Assembly (NCBI RefSeq): GCF_022347565.1
Contig: NZ_JAKRGH010000028.1
Location: forward strand, 1-64,000
DNA length: 64,000 bases
Direction of reading: 5' to 3'
Origin: Vibrio sp. Of7-15
GTDB taxonomy: Bacteria > Pseudomonadota > Gammaproteobacteria > Enterobacterales > Vibrionaceae
The position numbers and the translations under genes are program-made. Positions 45,442 to 53,761 of the stretch are shown here, one piece after another (position 1 is the first letter of the stretch; each line of letters opens with the position of its first letter). The notes under the pieces are model-generated. The model was not told the origin of the DNA. It worked only from the letters and a program-made list of their open reading frames with translations, and did not search any database.

Positions 45442-46290
45442 TTATTTCTCCGTCTCGACAAGGCCTTTTACAAAAAATTTCTGCATGCCTACCACCACAA
45501 TAACAGGGGGCAGCATGGCGAGCAGGGTAGTCGCCATCACTCGGTTCCATTCCACTTCACCATCGGGTACGGACAGCATATGTTTGATGGCCATGACAAT
45601 GGTGTAATAACTATCATCTGTGGTGATTAATAGAGGCCATAAATACTGGTTCCAGCCATAAATAAAGGTGATCACAAACAAAGCAGCAATATTAGTGCGT
45701 GAGAGTGGCAATAAGATGTCTTTAAAAAACTTCATTGGTCCTGCACCATCAATACGAGCCGCTTCGATAAGCTCGTGAGGGATGGTTAAAAAGAACTGCC
45801 TGAATAAGAAGGTGGCCGTTGCACTGGCGATCAAAGGAATCGTTAATCCGCCGAATGAGTTGAGCATTTCTAGGTTTGCGATGACTTGGAAAGTAGGCAT
45901 GATTCGTACTTCAACAGGCAGCATGAGTGTCATGAAGATCAGCCAAAATGCCAACATGCGACCGGGAAAGCGGAAAAACACCACCGCATAAGCCGATAAA
46001 ATGGAAATAGATAATTTACCTAAGGTAATGCCAAACGCCATGATGGCAGAGTTAACCATCATGCTGGCCACAGATACTGTGGAAGTGCTGGAGGCATCAC
46101 TGGTAAGCACATCGTAAAAAATTGAAAACCCCAAATCACCGAACCACAGCGGAGTGACTCCTGATACAAAGGTTTGGTTATCGTGGGTAGCTGCCGTTAG
46201 GGCAACCCATACCGGCAGAATGACAGTGAGCACACCCAATATAAGCATTAAGTGAGAAAATAGAGTCAGAAAAGGTCTACGTTCAACCAT
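45442..46290 (-). CDS. ugpE: Glycerol-3-phosphate importer permease UgpE
   Basis: A 282-residue membrane protein of the ABC sugar permease MalG/UgpE group with six helices and the cytoplasmic coupling motif EAARIDGAGPMKFFKDILLP. Its ATG overlaps the ugpA stop by one base (TAATG). It forms the channel with UgpA. The substrate is inferred from the operon as a whole and the Pho-type control. Confidence 0.88.
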   Translation of the reverse strand: MVERRPFLTLFSHLMLILGVLTVILPVWVALTAATHDNQTFVSGVTPLWFGDLGFSIFYDVLTSDASSTSTVSVASMMVNSAIMAFGITLGKLSISILSAYAVVFFRFPGRMLAFWLIFMTLMLPVEVRIMPTFQVIANLEMLNSFGGLTIPLIASATATFLFRQFFLTIPHELIEAARIDGAGPMKFFKDILLPLSRTNIAALFVITFIYGWNQYLWPLLITTDDSYYTIVMAIKHMLSVPDGEVEWNRVMATTLLAMLPPVIVVVGMQKFFVKGLVETEK

Positions 46291-47171
46291 TAGTAGGCCA
46301 CCTTTTTTTCAACGTATTTAAATTGGATAACGGTCAGCAAGCCAACTAACGCCATTAGTACGACAGACTGTGCCGCAGACGCACCAAGGTTAAGGCCAAC
46401 AAATCCATCGGCATACACTTTGTAGACAAGAGTTGAGGTCGAGGTGCCTGGGCCACCTTGTGTCATGGCGTGGATGATCCCGAAAGTATCAAAGAAGGCA
46501 TACACTAAATTCACCACCAGCAAGAAAAATGTGGTGGGGGAAAGCAGGGGAAAAATGATGGTCCAGAAGCGTTTGGCAGGGCCTGCGCCATCAATGGCTG
46601 CGGCTTCAATTAAGGATTTAGGAACCGATTGTAGCCCAGCAAGGAAGAACAAAAAGTTGTAGCTGATTTGTTTCCATGTTGCGGCAAGCACCACCATCCA
46701 CATGGCATCAGACTCATTAAGGTAAGGGTTCCAGTCGATGCCGGTATTTTTGAGCCAGTGAGCTAAAATGCCAACGGTTGGGTTAAACATAAAGAGCCAT
46801 AAAACCCCGGCCACAACAGGCGCAACAGCGTAAGGCCAAATCAGAAACGTTTTATAAACCCCCGCGCCATGAATCACGCGATCTGCAAGGGTGGCAAAAA
46901 ACAGTGAACTTGCCAGCGCAATAAAGGCAACCGCGAAGCTGAATTTTAAGGTGATTAAAAAAGAATCAAAATAAAGTTGGTCTGCAAAAAGAGTCAAAAA
47001 GTTTTCGCTGCCAACAAATTCCACACTTAACCCAAAGGCGTCTTCCATCTGGGTTGATTGATAGATGGCTTGTCCTGCTGGCCAAATGAAAAAAATCAGA
47101 GTAATGAATAACTGCGGAGTCAGCAGAAGGGCAGGTAACCATTTATGATTAAATGACGTCTGGTTGTCCAT
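46290..47171 (-). CDS. ugpA: Glycerol-3-phosphate importer permease UgpA
   Basis: A 293-residue permease of the MalF/UgpA group with six helices and the EAA loop [20 protein letters not shown]; the motif [15 protein letters not shown] is typical of UgpA. The start at 47171 (MDNQTS) is preferred over 47195 because GGAG lies six bases upstream. Second gene of the operon, 68 bases after ugpB. Confidence 0.9.
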   Translation of the reverse strand: MDNQTSFNHKWLPALLLTPQLFITLIFFIWPAGQAIYQSTQMEDAFGLSVEFVGSENFLTLFADQLYFDSFLITLKFSFAVAFIALASSLFFATLADRVIHGAGVYKTFLIWPYAVAPVVAGVLWLFMFNPTVGILAHWLKNTGIDWNPYLNESDAMWMVVLAATWKQISYNFLFFLAGLQSVPKSLIEAAAIDGAGPAKRFWTIIFPLLSPTTFFLLVVNLVYAFFDTFGIIHAMTQGGPGTSTSTLVYKVYADGFVGLNLGASAAQSVVLMALVGLLTVIQFKYVEKKVAY

Positions 47172-47239
47172 GACATCTCCGAAAAGAGGGAGCACACAAC
47201 GCTCCCTGTAGTAAAAATAATGGTGAAGTTTTAGCTATT

Positions 47240-48553
47240 TTATGAGCTTACACGTTCGAAGCGTTTTAGCAGTTTGTTTGATCGCTCAACCGCTTTGTCT
47301 AGGGCTTGCTGGGCTGTTTTCTTACCCATCCAAACTGCTTCAAGCTCTTCGTTGATTACATCGCGGATCTGAACAAAGTTACCTAAGCGAATGCCTTTTG
47401 AGTTTTCTGTTGTGGCCACACTGGTCATTTGCTTAATGGCTTCTTCCGTACCTGGATTTTTACTGTAAAACCCTTGTGATTTAGTGAGTTGATACGCTTT
47501 TTCTGTAATTGGAAGATAGCCTGTAAACTGATGCCAATCGGCTTGAACTTCGGCACTGGAAAGGTAAGAGAAGAATTCAGCGACGCCTTTGTATTCTTCT
47601 TTTTTGTGGCCTTGTAATACCCATAAAGATGCTCCACCGATAATGGAGTTCTGGGGTTTTTGAATGATGTCTTTCCAATAAGGTAGTTGGGCGACACCCA
47701 CTTCTGTGCCTTTCATGTTTTCATTAACGCCAGCGTAACCTGCTGATGAGTTCATGTACATTGCGCATTCGCCGCTATAGAACAGAGGGGCTGCATCAGA
47801 AGCGCGGCCACCGTATTTGAATAGCCCTGCTTTTTTCCATTCCGCCATTTTTGAAATATGCTTTACAAAAGCGGGCTGGTTGATCAGCATTTCTGTATTA
47901 GAGCCACTAAAACCATTGTTGTTGCTCGCGAGTGGTAAGTTTTGGCGCGCCGCAAAGTTCTCGACTTGTACCCAAGATTGATAGCCAGTCGTAAAGCCAC
48001 ATTGTGCACCGCTTGCGACGATTTTCTTCGCTGCTGTTTCAAGCTCTTCCCAAGTTTGTGGTGGCTTGTTGGCATCTAGCCCCGCTTTTTCAAACATGGC
48101 TTTGTTGTAGTACAGAACAGGGGTTGAACTATTAAATGGCATGGAAAGCATGTGGCCATCTTGATCGGTGTAGTAGCCTGTTACTGAAGACAAATAAGTT
48201 GCTGGGTCAAAAGATTGTTTTGTGTCTGTCATTAGCTGATGAACAGGGTAGATGGCTTTATCTGCCGTCATCATTGTTGCAGTTCCTACTTCAAACACTT
48301 GCACGATGTGAGGCTGCTTTTTGGCGCGAAAAGCCGCAATTGCCCCTGTCATGGTTTCTGGGTAGCTGCCTTTATAGACAGGCTTAACTGTAAAATCGGT
48401 TTGGCTGGCATTAAATCCTGCCGCAATTTCATTTACTTTTTCACCTAATGATCCACCCATGGCATGCCACCATTCGATTTCGGTCGCTGCATTTGCTTGA
48501 GCAGACATCATGATTGCTGCCGTGGTTAAACCGATTACGCCTTTCATTGCCAT
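47240..48553 (-). CDS. ugpB: Glycerol-3-phosphate-binding protein UgpB
   Basis: A 437-residue periplasmic binding protein with signal peptide (GVIGLTTAAIMMSAQANA) and family motifs ATEIEWWHAMGG at the mature start and YKGSYPETMTGAIAAFR. This pattern is characteristic of UgpB. AAGGAG lies seven bases before the ATG. It captures sn-glycerol-3-phosphate or glycerophosphodiesters for UgpAEC. Two Pho-box-like sites upstream suggest control by phosphate limitation, as in E. coli. Confidence 0.92.
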   Translation of the reverse strand: MAMKGVIGLTTAAIMMSAQANAATEIEWWHAMGGSLGEKVNEIAAGFNASQTDFTVKPVYKGSYPETMTGAIAAFRAKKQPHIVQVFEVGTATMMTADKAIYPVHQLMTDTKQSFDPATYLSSVTGYYTDQDGHMLSMPFNSSTPVLYYNKAMFEKAGLDANKPPQTWEELETAAKKIVASGAQCGFTTGYQSWVQVENFAARQNLPLASNNNGFSGSNTEMLINQPAFVKHISKMAEWKKAGLFKYGGRASDAAPLFYSGECAMYMNSSAGYAGVNENMKGTEVGVAQLPYWKDIIQKPQNSIIGGASLWVLQGHKKEEYKGVAEFFSYLSSAEVQADWHQFTGYLPITEKAYQLTKSQGFYSKNPGTEEAIKQMTSVATTENSKGIRLGNFVQIRDVINEELEAVWMGKKTAQQALDKAVERSNKLLKRFERVSS

Positions 48554-48636
48554 CTTTTATCTCCTTGATAGATAGTGGCGAACTAACTGTATGACCTGAC
48601 ACAAAAAATGTGTTGGGCATATAGTGAATTGCTCAA

Positions 48637-48654
48637 ATGAACGTCAAATGAAAC
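48637..48654 (-). promoter_or_regulatory. Pho-box-like site 2 of the ugp promoter
   Basis: On the minus strand an 11-bp repeat TTCATTTGACG / TTCATTTGAGC. Over the 18-base window about 12 positions agree with the Pho-box consensus. A TATATG sequence about 13 bases further downstream could be the -10 element. Confidence 0.5.
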
Positions 48655-48680
48655 AAGCGTGACTATTTGATTAAGGAGTG

Positions 48681-48698
48681 ATGACGCTTATATGACGG
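48681..48698 (-). promoter_or_regulatory. Pho box upstream of ugpB
   Basis: The minus strand reads CCGTCATATAAGCGTCAT, which agrees with the E. coli Pho-box consensus (two CTGTCAT repeats spaced by AWAW) at 15 of 18 positions. It lies 128 bases before the ugpB ATG and is the best evidence in the window for PhoB control. Confidence 0.7.
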
Positions 48699-48819
48699 TG
48701 CTTATTGATTTGGTGATTTAATGGATATGAGTAAAAGCTCTTAAAGTCATTGTCATAAAGCGTCAGTAGGCTGTGTGGCTGTTAAATAAACCTAATGCTC
48801 ATTTGAAAAGGAAAGTGAC

Positions 48820-48933
48820 ATGAAATTAATGAGTCATCGCGGTGTGGCTAGCTTAGCATCAGAATGTGCTATCAAGGTAGAAAATACAACTCAAGCTCAG
48901 CTGTGCTTGCTGTATGTGAAAGGATCGAAATAA
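48820..48933 (+). pseudogene. Remnant of a glycerophosphodiester phosphodiesterase gene (ugpQ-like)
   Basis: A 37-codon frame begins MKLMSHRGVASLASE, which matches the N-terminal active-site motif of GDPD enzymes (HRG followed by APEN-T, here ASE-C). The AAGGA ribosome binding site is intact. After about 15 residues the similarity stops and the frame ends at 48931, 12 bases before the DeoR gene, where an enzyme of about 240 residues would be expected. It looks like a large internal deletion. The position beside ugpB supports a former ugpQ. Confidence 0.6.
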
Positions 48934-48944
48934 AAGGGGCAACA

Positions 48945-49649
48945 ATGCGTGTAAGTGAAAGGCAGCAAGGGATTTTACATCGGCTGCGAGATCAAACCTA
49001 TTTGCAGATAGATGAGTTAGCCAATGAATTCGAAGTGACAACCCAAACAATCCGTCGTGATATCAATCAACTGTGTGATATGGGGCTAGCAAGGCGTCAT
49101 CATGGCGGTGTTGGGTTACCTATTTCAATGAGTAATCAAAACTATCGAGTTCGTGAAATCGCTCAACGAGTAGAAAAGCAAACATTGGCACAAAGAGTGG
49201 TACAGAATATTCCGGAAGGCTCAACAATAATGCTGGGCATTGGCACGACCATCGCTGCCATTGCTGAGCACCTTATTCATAAATCATCATTAAGAGTGAT
49301 CACCAATAACTTTCAAGTGGCGGCTATTTTGGGGCAAGCTCCTCATATTGAAGTATGGTTAGCCGGAGGTAAGCTGAGAGCTAATGATCAGGACATTGTT
49401 GGCCATTCTGCTTTGTCTTTTATGGGGCAATTTTCAGCTGACATTGGGATCGTAGGCTGTGCCAGTGTAGAAGTAGCAGAAAATAATATTGAGTGCGCAA
49501 TGGAATTTAAGCCTGATGAGGCGAGACTAAGCCAATGTATCTTATCAAATACTCGGCAAAGCTGGTTGGTAGCGGATAAAGAAAAATGGAACCGTTTAGC
49601 ATGTGTAAAAGTCGCGTTACTCAAAGACTTTGATAAGGTCTTTACTTAA
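48945..49649 (+). CDS. DeoR family regulator (GlpR-like)
   Basis: A 234-residue DeoR protein: helix-turn-helix YLQIDELANEFEVTTQTIRRDINQLCDMG (19-47) and a DeoR sensor domain with the phosphosugar-type loop MLGIGTTIAAIAEHL. The motif order matches GlpR, which senses glycerol-3-phosphate. AAGGGG lies just before the ATG at 48945; a frame from 48864 overlaps the ugpQ remnant and is rejected. It is divergent from ugpBAEC and likely links it to glycerol-3-phosphate levels. Confidence 0.85.
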   Translation: MRVSERQQGILHRLRDQTYLQIDELANEFEVTTQTIRRDINQLCDMGLARRHHGGVGLPISMSNQNYRVREIAQRVEKQTLAQRVVQNIPEGSTIMLGIGTTIAAIAEHLIHKSSLRVITNNFQVAAILGQAPHIEVWLAGGKLRANDQDIVGHSALSFMGQFSADIGIVGCASVEVAENNIECAMEFKPDEARLSQCILSNTRQSWLVADKEKWNRLACVKVALLKDFDKVFT

Positions 49650-49847
49650 TGTACGCCTCTTTTGAGTGTCATCTGCTTATAACAGGTGATCTTTAAGTTA
49701 CGCTGAACTAAACGCCGTACTTTATTTATGAACTATTCGATTAAGGTAACATATTTAACGTCAAGAGTGTGATTGATAGAGGGTTGTCTCCATCTTTAAT
49801 GTGATATTTTTGTTAAATTAAATTCAACCTTGAAGTCTGGGGACTAT

Positions 49848-50696
49848 ATGCTAAAGACAAAATCTGCGGTATTAATGGGGAGCTTCTCATTAATGATTTT
49901 GGGTTCTGGTAGTGCCGCTGCAAGTGATAGTATTTCAGTGGCTACACTTCATGATTATGCGCCATATTGCTTTCTTGATGGTGAAAGTTTATCAGAACAA
50001 GAAATGCATAGTGGAATCAAGCCGGGTGAAGATTCAACAATTTTACTGGGGTATAGTTGGGATATTTTACGAGAAAGCTTTCATCAGCAAAATTATACTC
50101 TTGATCTTTTGATTGCCCCTTGGATCCGAGCCAAGAGAGAAGTTGATAACGGTAATGTAGACGTCTTGTTTCCTGCTGGAAAAAATGAAGAGAGAAGCAA
50201 AAGGTATTACTACTCAAAAGAGTCCATTAACGATGTTAAGTTTGTTTTGTATGTGCGACAAGATAGCCATTTTGAGTGGGATGGTTTTGATAGCTTATCG
50301 GGGTTAGTGATTGGTCAGATACATGGTTACAACTTTGGTGACCAATGGGAAAGGGTATCCGATGTTAGAAAAATAGAGCTAAAAACCATCGAGCAAGGGT
50401 TTAAGATGCTTAATAGCGGTCGTATTGATGGTTTTGCCGGGTATGAGTTGAATTGGGATTTAACATTAGCCCGTTTAGGCTGGAGTGAAAAATTTCGGAA
50501 ATTGCCATCATTTGGGGCAAGCTCAGAGCATGTCGCCGTGCTAAAAACTAATCCAAGAGCTCAAGAAATTCTATCTGCATTTGATGCTGGCAAAAGAGCG
50601 CTTGAAAAAAATGGCAAGCTCGCAGAGATTCAAATGGCTTGGAAAGGTAAAGCGCAAACGTTGAATGAAGAAAAAGCAGAAGAGATGATGCCGTAG
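49848..50696 (+). CDS. Amino-acid-type substrate-binding protein (SBP_bac_3), orphan
   Basis: A 282-residue exported protein of the extracellular solute-binding family 3: signal peptide (SAVLMGSFSLMILGSGSAAA), then VATLHDYAPYCFLDGES and WDILRESF, with AKREVDNGNVDVLFPAGKNEERSKRY. No permease or ATPase gene is adjacent. The start at 49848 has GGGG upstream. Such stand-alone proteins can serve as sensors or have moved from a transporter locus. Confidence 0.78.
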   Translation: MLKTKSAVLMGSFSLMILGSGSAAASDSISVATLHDYAPYCFLDGESLSEQEMHSGIKPGEDSTILLGYSWDILRESFHQQNYTLDLLIAPWIRAKREVDNGNVDVLFPAGKNEERSKRYYYSKESINDVKFVLYVRQDSHFEWDGFDSLSGLVIGQIHGYNFGDQWERVSDVRKIELKTIEQGFKMLNSGRIDGFAGYELNWDLTLARLGWSEKFRKLPSFGASSEHVAVLKTNPRAQEILSAFDAGKRALEKNGKLAEIQMAWKGKAQTLNEEKAEEMMP

Positions 50697-50704
50697 CTTT
50701 TGCA

Positions 50705-50737
50705 ACCACACGCTCATTCACTAGCTGAACGTGTGGT
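50705..50737. terminator. Hairpin between convergent genes
   Basis: Stem ACCACACG (50705-50712) / CGTGTGGT (50730-50737), extended by three further pairs after one mismatch. T-tracts are weak on both sides. Probably ends both neighbouring genes. Confidence 0.5.
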
Positions 50738-50746
50738 CACTTCGGA

Positions 50747-50995
50747 TTATTTTTCAAAATAGCGATAGGTATTGTCGACATCGATTGGGCAATCACCAAT
50801 ACCTTGAACAACACTTTTAGCGCTGTTAATGGTGGTATAACTGCATGCAATACCATAGATATCTGTCACTGGATACTCATTACCATTTTGATCTCTAAAG
50901 TTAATAATCCAACCCGTAGAGAGGGTATCATGAGTAATGTGTACCGATTGAAATTGTCTGTCGGCAAACATTTCCCGACACTCAGAGAGGACCAT
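50747..50995 (-). CDS. Small hypothetical protein
   Basis: An 82-residue protein with no recognised motif and no signal peptide; three cysteines (CREM, ACSY, GDCP) and repeated aromatic residues. It is called because AGGAGG lies directly before the ATG and the frame fills the gap between convergent neighbours. Function unknown. Confidence 0.55.
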   Translation of the reverse strand: MVLSECREMFADRQFQSVHITHDTLSTGWIINFRDQNGNEYPVTDIYGIACSYTTINSAKSVVQGIGDCPIDVDNTYRYFEK

Positions 50996-51109
50996 GCCTT
51001 ACCTCCTCTTTTCTAGCCTGTTGCCTTTTAATTATTGCCTCAAATTAGTCGTTTTAAAAGTGATGCGCTTTCTATACTTGAAGTAATGTCTGAAGTAAGA
51101 GGATATGAA

Positions 51110-51589
51110 ATGAGTATTTCTGCGAAAATGGGTACATATTTAGACAATTCTGGCGTTCATTATGAACTGTTAGAACATACTCATAGTTACAGTTCATTAA
51201 GTACCGCCATTACTGCCAATATACCACCATGCCAGATTGCGAAGGCCGTTGTGCTTGAAGATCATGAAGGCAGGAAGATGATGGCAGTATTACCTGCAAG
51301 TAATAAAATTCGGTTTAGCAAGCTTAATGAATATTTTCACCGTGATTTTCATTTAATGAAAGAAGAATCGGTATACCAGCTATTTCAAGATTGTGAAGAA
51401 GGGGCGATCCCTCCTCTGGCTCAGGCATACAATATGGATGTGGTTTATGATGATCGCCTCAGTAGTGAATCCGATGTGTACTTAGAGGGGGGAGATCATG
51501 TCTATATGGTGCATTTAAAAGGCAGCGAGTTTTCTGAATTAATGAAAGGGACAAAACATATGCGCTTTAGTCACCAAGCGTACCATTAA
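51110..51589 (+). CDS. YbaK/EbsC-like aminoacyl-tRNA deacylase
   Basis: A 159-residue YbaK/ProX-type domain: CQIAKAVVLEDHEGRKMMAVLPASNKI is the characteristic core, including the conserved lysine that positions the tRNA substrate. The family hydrolyses mischarged aminoacyl-tRNAs. The start at 51110 (MSISAKMGTYL) follows AGAGG; a frame from 51035 is longer than the family. Single gene. Confidence 0.82.
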   Translation: MSISAKMGTYLDNSGVHYELLEHTHSYSSLSTAITANIPPCQIAKAVVLEDHEGRKMMAVLPASNKIRFSKLNEYFHRDFHLMKEESVYQLFQDCEEGAIPPLAQAYNMDVVYDDRLSSESDVYLEGGDHVYMVHLKGSEFSELMKGTKHMRFSHQAYH

Positions 51590-51615
51590 TGTCGTTTTTA
51601 AATGGCCAAGTCCGC

Positions 51616-52182
51616 TTAAAGTGGCTTCATTAGTGGCCACTGCTGCAAACATTTGTACTGAACTGAAGATTTACTTTTACTATGGACGGTTTCAGAGCAG
51701 TACAAACCAAAGTTCGTAAACGTAAAATTAATGGGGTCACTGAGTTGGTTTTGTGAAGGTGGGGTGGTCACGTTTTTTTTGAGGGTGAAATGAGGAGTAT
51801 AACGTCTGCTTTCTTGAGGAAGGCCAGATGCTATCGCAACCTCTTTTAAATCTTTAGCTAACATAGCTAAAGGGCTTGGAATGAAATCACAGCCTAACCA
51901 AACGACTTTGCTTTGTTTCCAGTAATTAAGGGATTGGCACTGAAGCTGAATATAGGGATGTTGAATCTCTTTTGTTTTTAGGATGAGTAGCTGTTTCTGT
52001 TGGTGAGTGACTTGTCCTAAAAAGGCGAGCGTAATATGCAGGTTGCCCTGTGGCACTGAATAGCCATTGCCATCAAGGTGCTCGGAGAGTTGACAAAGCG
52101 CAGTAAAACTGTGTTGTTGCTCTTTAGTCAGTGGAGCTTCAAAGCCTAAGGCAAAAAACAAACGTTCAGAGGAATGATTCAT
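51616..52182 (-). CDS. thpR: RNA 2',3'-cyclic phosphodiesterase ThpR
   Basis: A 188-residue 2H-fold phosphoesterase with both HxT motifs, H49-I-T51 (LHITLAFLG) and H131-F-T133 (TPHFTLKK). ThpR (LigT) opens 2',3'-cyclic phosphates and ligates some tRNA halves. The ribosome binding site is weak. It lies convergent with the YbaK-like gene. Confidence 0.85.
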   Translation of the reverse strand: MNHSSERLFFALGFEAPLTKEQQHSFTALCQLSEHLDGNGYSVPQGNLHITLAFLGQVTHQQKQLLILKTKEIQHPYIQLQCQSLNYWKQSKVVWLGCDFIPSPLAMLAKDLKEVAIASGLPQESRRYTPHFTLKKNVTTPPSQNQLSDPINFTFTNFGLYCSETVHSKSKSSVQYKCLQQWPLMKPL

Positions 52183-52241
52183 TAGGTGGTGTCTCTAGTG
52201 GTTTTGTTTAGTCGTTATAAAACTACTGCATATTGTCTTTT

Positions 52242-53006
52242 TTATTTGGGAATAATGTTGTGCTTTTTAATAATGGCATCGAAGGTACCATCATTAATAA
52301 TACGTTCTAGCCCTTGATTAAAATCTTGTACAAGCTGTTTAGAGTTTTCTGCTTTTTTGGAAATTAATAAGTAAATAGCCCTAATATCGTCATTCATTTT
52401 AAGTGGGGTCAGAGAGTTAATCTCCTGTGGGAAGTGCTTTTTTAGGCTCATGTAAACGACTTCTTCTGTGCCGATTAGAAGGTCAATTCGGCCCGTTAAT
52501 AGTTGTTTAATGTTAATGCGAGTGCTGTAGGCGCTCAGTTTATTTAAATAGGTGGCATGATCAAACTCTTCAGTATAGCGATATGAAGAAATCACACCGA
52601 TTTTATAGGGAATTAAATCTTCCAGTTTCTGAAAGCGGATGCCCCTATCTTTTAAAGCAAAGAGGGCAACACGGCTTTCTACTATTGGGTTGGGAAATTT
52701 AAAATGCTTGGCGCGCTCTTTTGTATAGTATGCTCCGAGTAAACCATCATAATGCCCTGCTTTGGATTCCCGGATAGCTCGCTCCCATGATGTGTAATTC
52801 ACTAAACAGTCATACCCCATGCGTTTAAAAGCAGTGGTGACGATCTCAGTAACATAGCCGCCATTTTCTAAATCCATACCAATATATGGCTCCCAAGGCT
52901 CGGTCACTAAACTGACAGATTTGGGCTGACTAAGAGCATGAACAGGTAAGACAATTGATTGAAGAGCAAGACAAAGAGCCATTAAAACGAATGAACGTAT
53001 CTTCAT
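52242..53006 (-). CDS. Amino-acid-type substrate-binding protein (SBP_bac_3), orphan
   Basis: A 254-residue exported protein of solute-binding family 3: signal peptide (SFVLMALCLALQSIVLPVHA), VSLVTEPWEPYIGMDLENGGYVTEIV, and YTSWERAIRESKAGHYDGLLGAYYTKERAK. No permease gene is present. It is divergent from the response-regulator gene at 53092 with 85 bases between, so it may be the periplasmic sensor or a target of that system. Confidence 0.8.
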   Translation of the reverse strand: MKIRSFVLMALCLALQSIVLPVHALSQPKSVSLVTEPWEPYIGMDLENGGYVTEIVTTAFKRMGYDCLVNYTSWERAIRESKAGHYDGLLGAYYTKERAKHFKFPNPIVESRVALFALKDRGIRFQKLEDLIPYKIGVISSYRYTEEFDHATYLNKLSAYSTRINIKQLLTGRIDLLIGTEEVVYMSLKKHFPQEINSLTPLKMNDDIRAIYLLISKKAENSKQLVQDFNQGLERIINDGTFDAIIKKHNIIPK

Positions 53007-53042
53007 TGTTTGACCCTCTTTACTTCATTATATTAAATGTAT

Positions 53043-53056
53043 AGATAGTGCTATCT
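53043..53056. promoter_or_regulatory. Inverted repeat in a divergent promoter
   Basis: Arms AGATAG / CTATCT separated by two bases, centred between the binding-protein gene (minus) and the response-regulator gene (plus). Operator candidate only. Confidence 0.4.
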
Positions 53057-53091
53057 GTAATAGCAAGCCATTAAAACAATTAGGTGAACCC

Positions 53092-53754
53092 TTGTTAGTG
53101 TTATTAGTTGAAGACGATATTGATCTTTCTGAATTAATTATTGAATTTCTAGAGTCTGAATCTATCGAGTGTGATTTAGCGTATCACGGAGAAATGGCTT
53201 TAGAGTTGGTTCAGCAAACTCAGTTTGATGTCATTATTACCGATGTCATGATGCCGAAAATGGATGGGCATGCATTTTGTACTGAGCTGCGTAATTTGGG
53301 TATTACAACACCATGTTTAATGCTGACAGCGCAAAGTGCATTAGAAGACAAACTAACAGGCTTTGATAAAGGAGCCGATGATTATATGGTGAAGCCGTTT
53401 GAGTTATTGGAGCTTAAGGCGCGCATATTGGCTCTTGCTCGACGTCATTCAAATGATACCCATTTACTTAAAGTGTCAAATTTGGTGCTAAACACGAAGA
53501 CACATCAAGCAAGTTTAGGTAATGATCCTCTTAATTTAGGGCCTATTGAGTGGAAAATTTTAGAGTATTTAATGAGAAATAGCCCAAATGTAGTCAGCCG
53601 AGAAAAATTAGAAACTATGATTTGGCCCGATGAGCCGCCTTCTTCAGATGCCTTGAAAATGCAGTTGTATCGTCTAAGAAAAATCATTAATAAAAACGAG
53701 GTATTACTTCACACCGTTCGTGGAATGGGTATAGCGTTAAGAGCAGAAGATTGA
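53092..53754 (+). CDS. Response regulator, OmpR family
   Basis: A 220-residue regulator: receiver domain with EDD at 7-9, phosphoacceptor D51 (IITDVMMPKMDG), K in MVKPFELLEL, then a winged helix ending TVRGMGIALRAED. The start is TTG at 53092 with AGGTG five bases upstream. It lies seven bases before the kinase gene. Probably acts on the TGTTACC repeats before the first amidohydrolase gene. Confidence 0.88.
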   Translation: MLVLLVEDDIDLSELIIEFLESESIECDLAYHGEMALELVQQTQFDVIITDVMMPKMDGHAFCTELRNLGITTPCLMLTAQSALEDKLTGFDKGADDYMVKPFELLELKARILALARRHSNDTHLLKVSNLVLNTKTHQASLGNDPLNLGPIEWKILEYLMRNSPNVVSREKLETMIWPDEPPSSDALKMQLYRLRKIINKNEVLLHTVRGMGIALRAED

Positions 53755-53761
53755 GGTTCAC

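Noticed and set aside
50804-51016. 70-codon plus-strand frame over the small hypothetical protein
   Set aside because: It is antisense to a frame with a far better ribosome binding site and has no motif.
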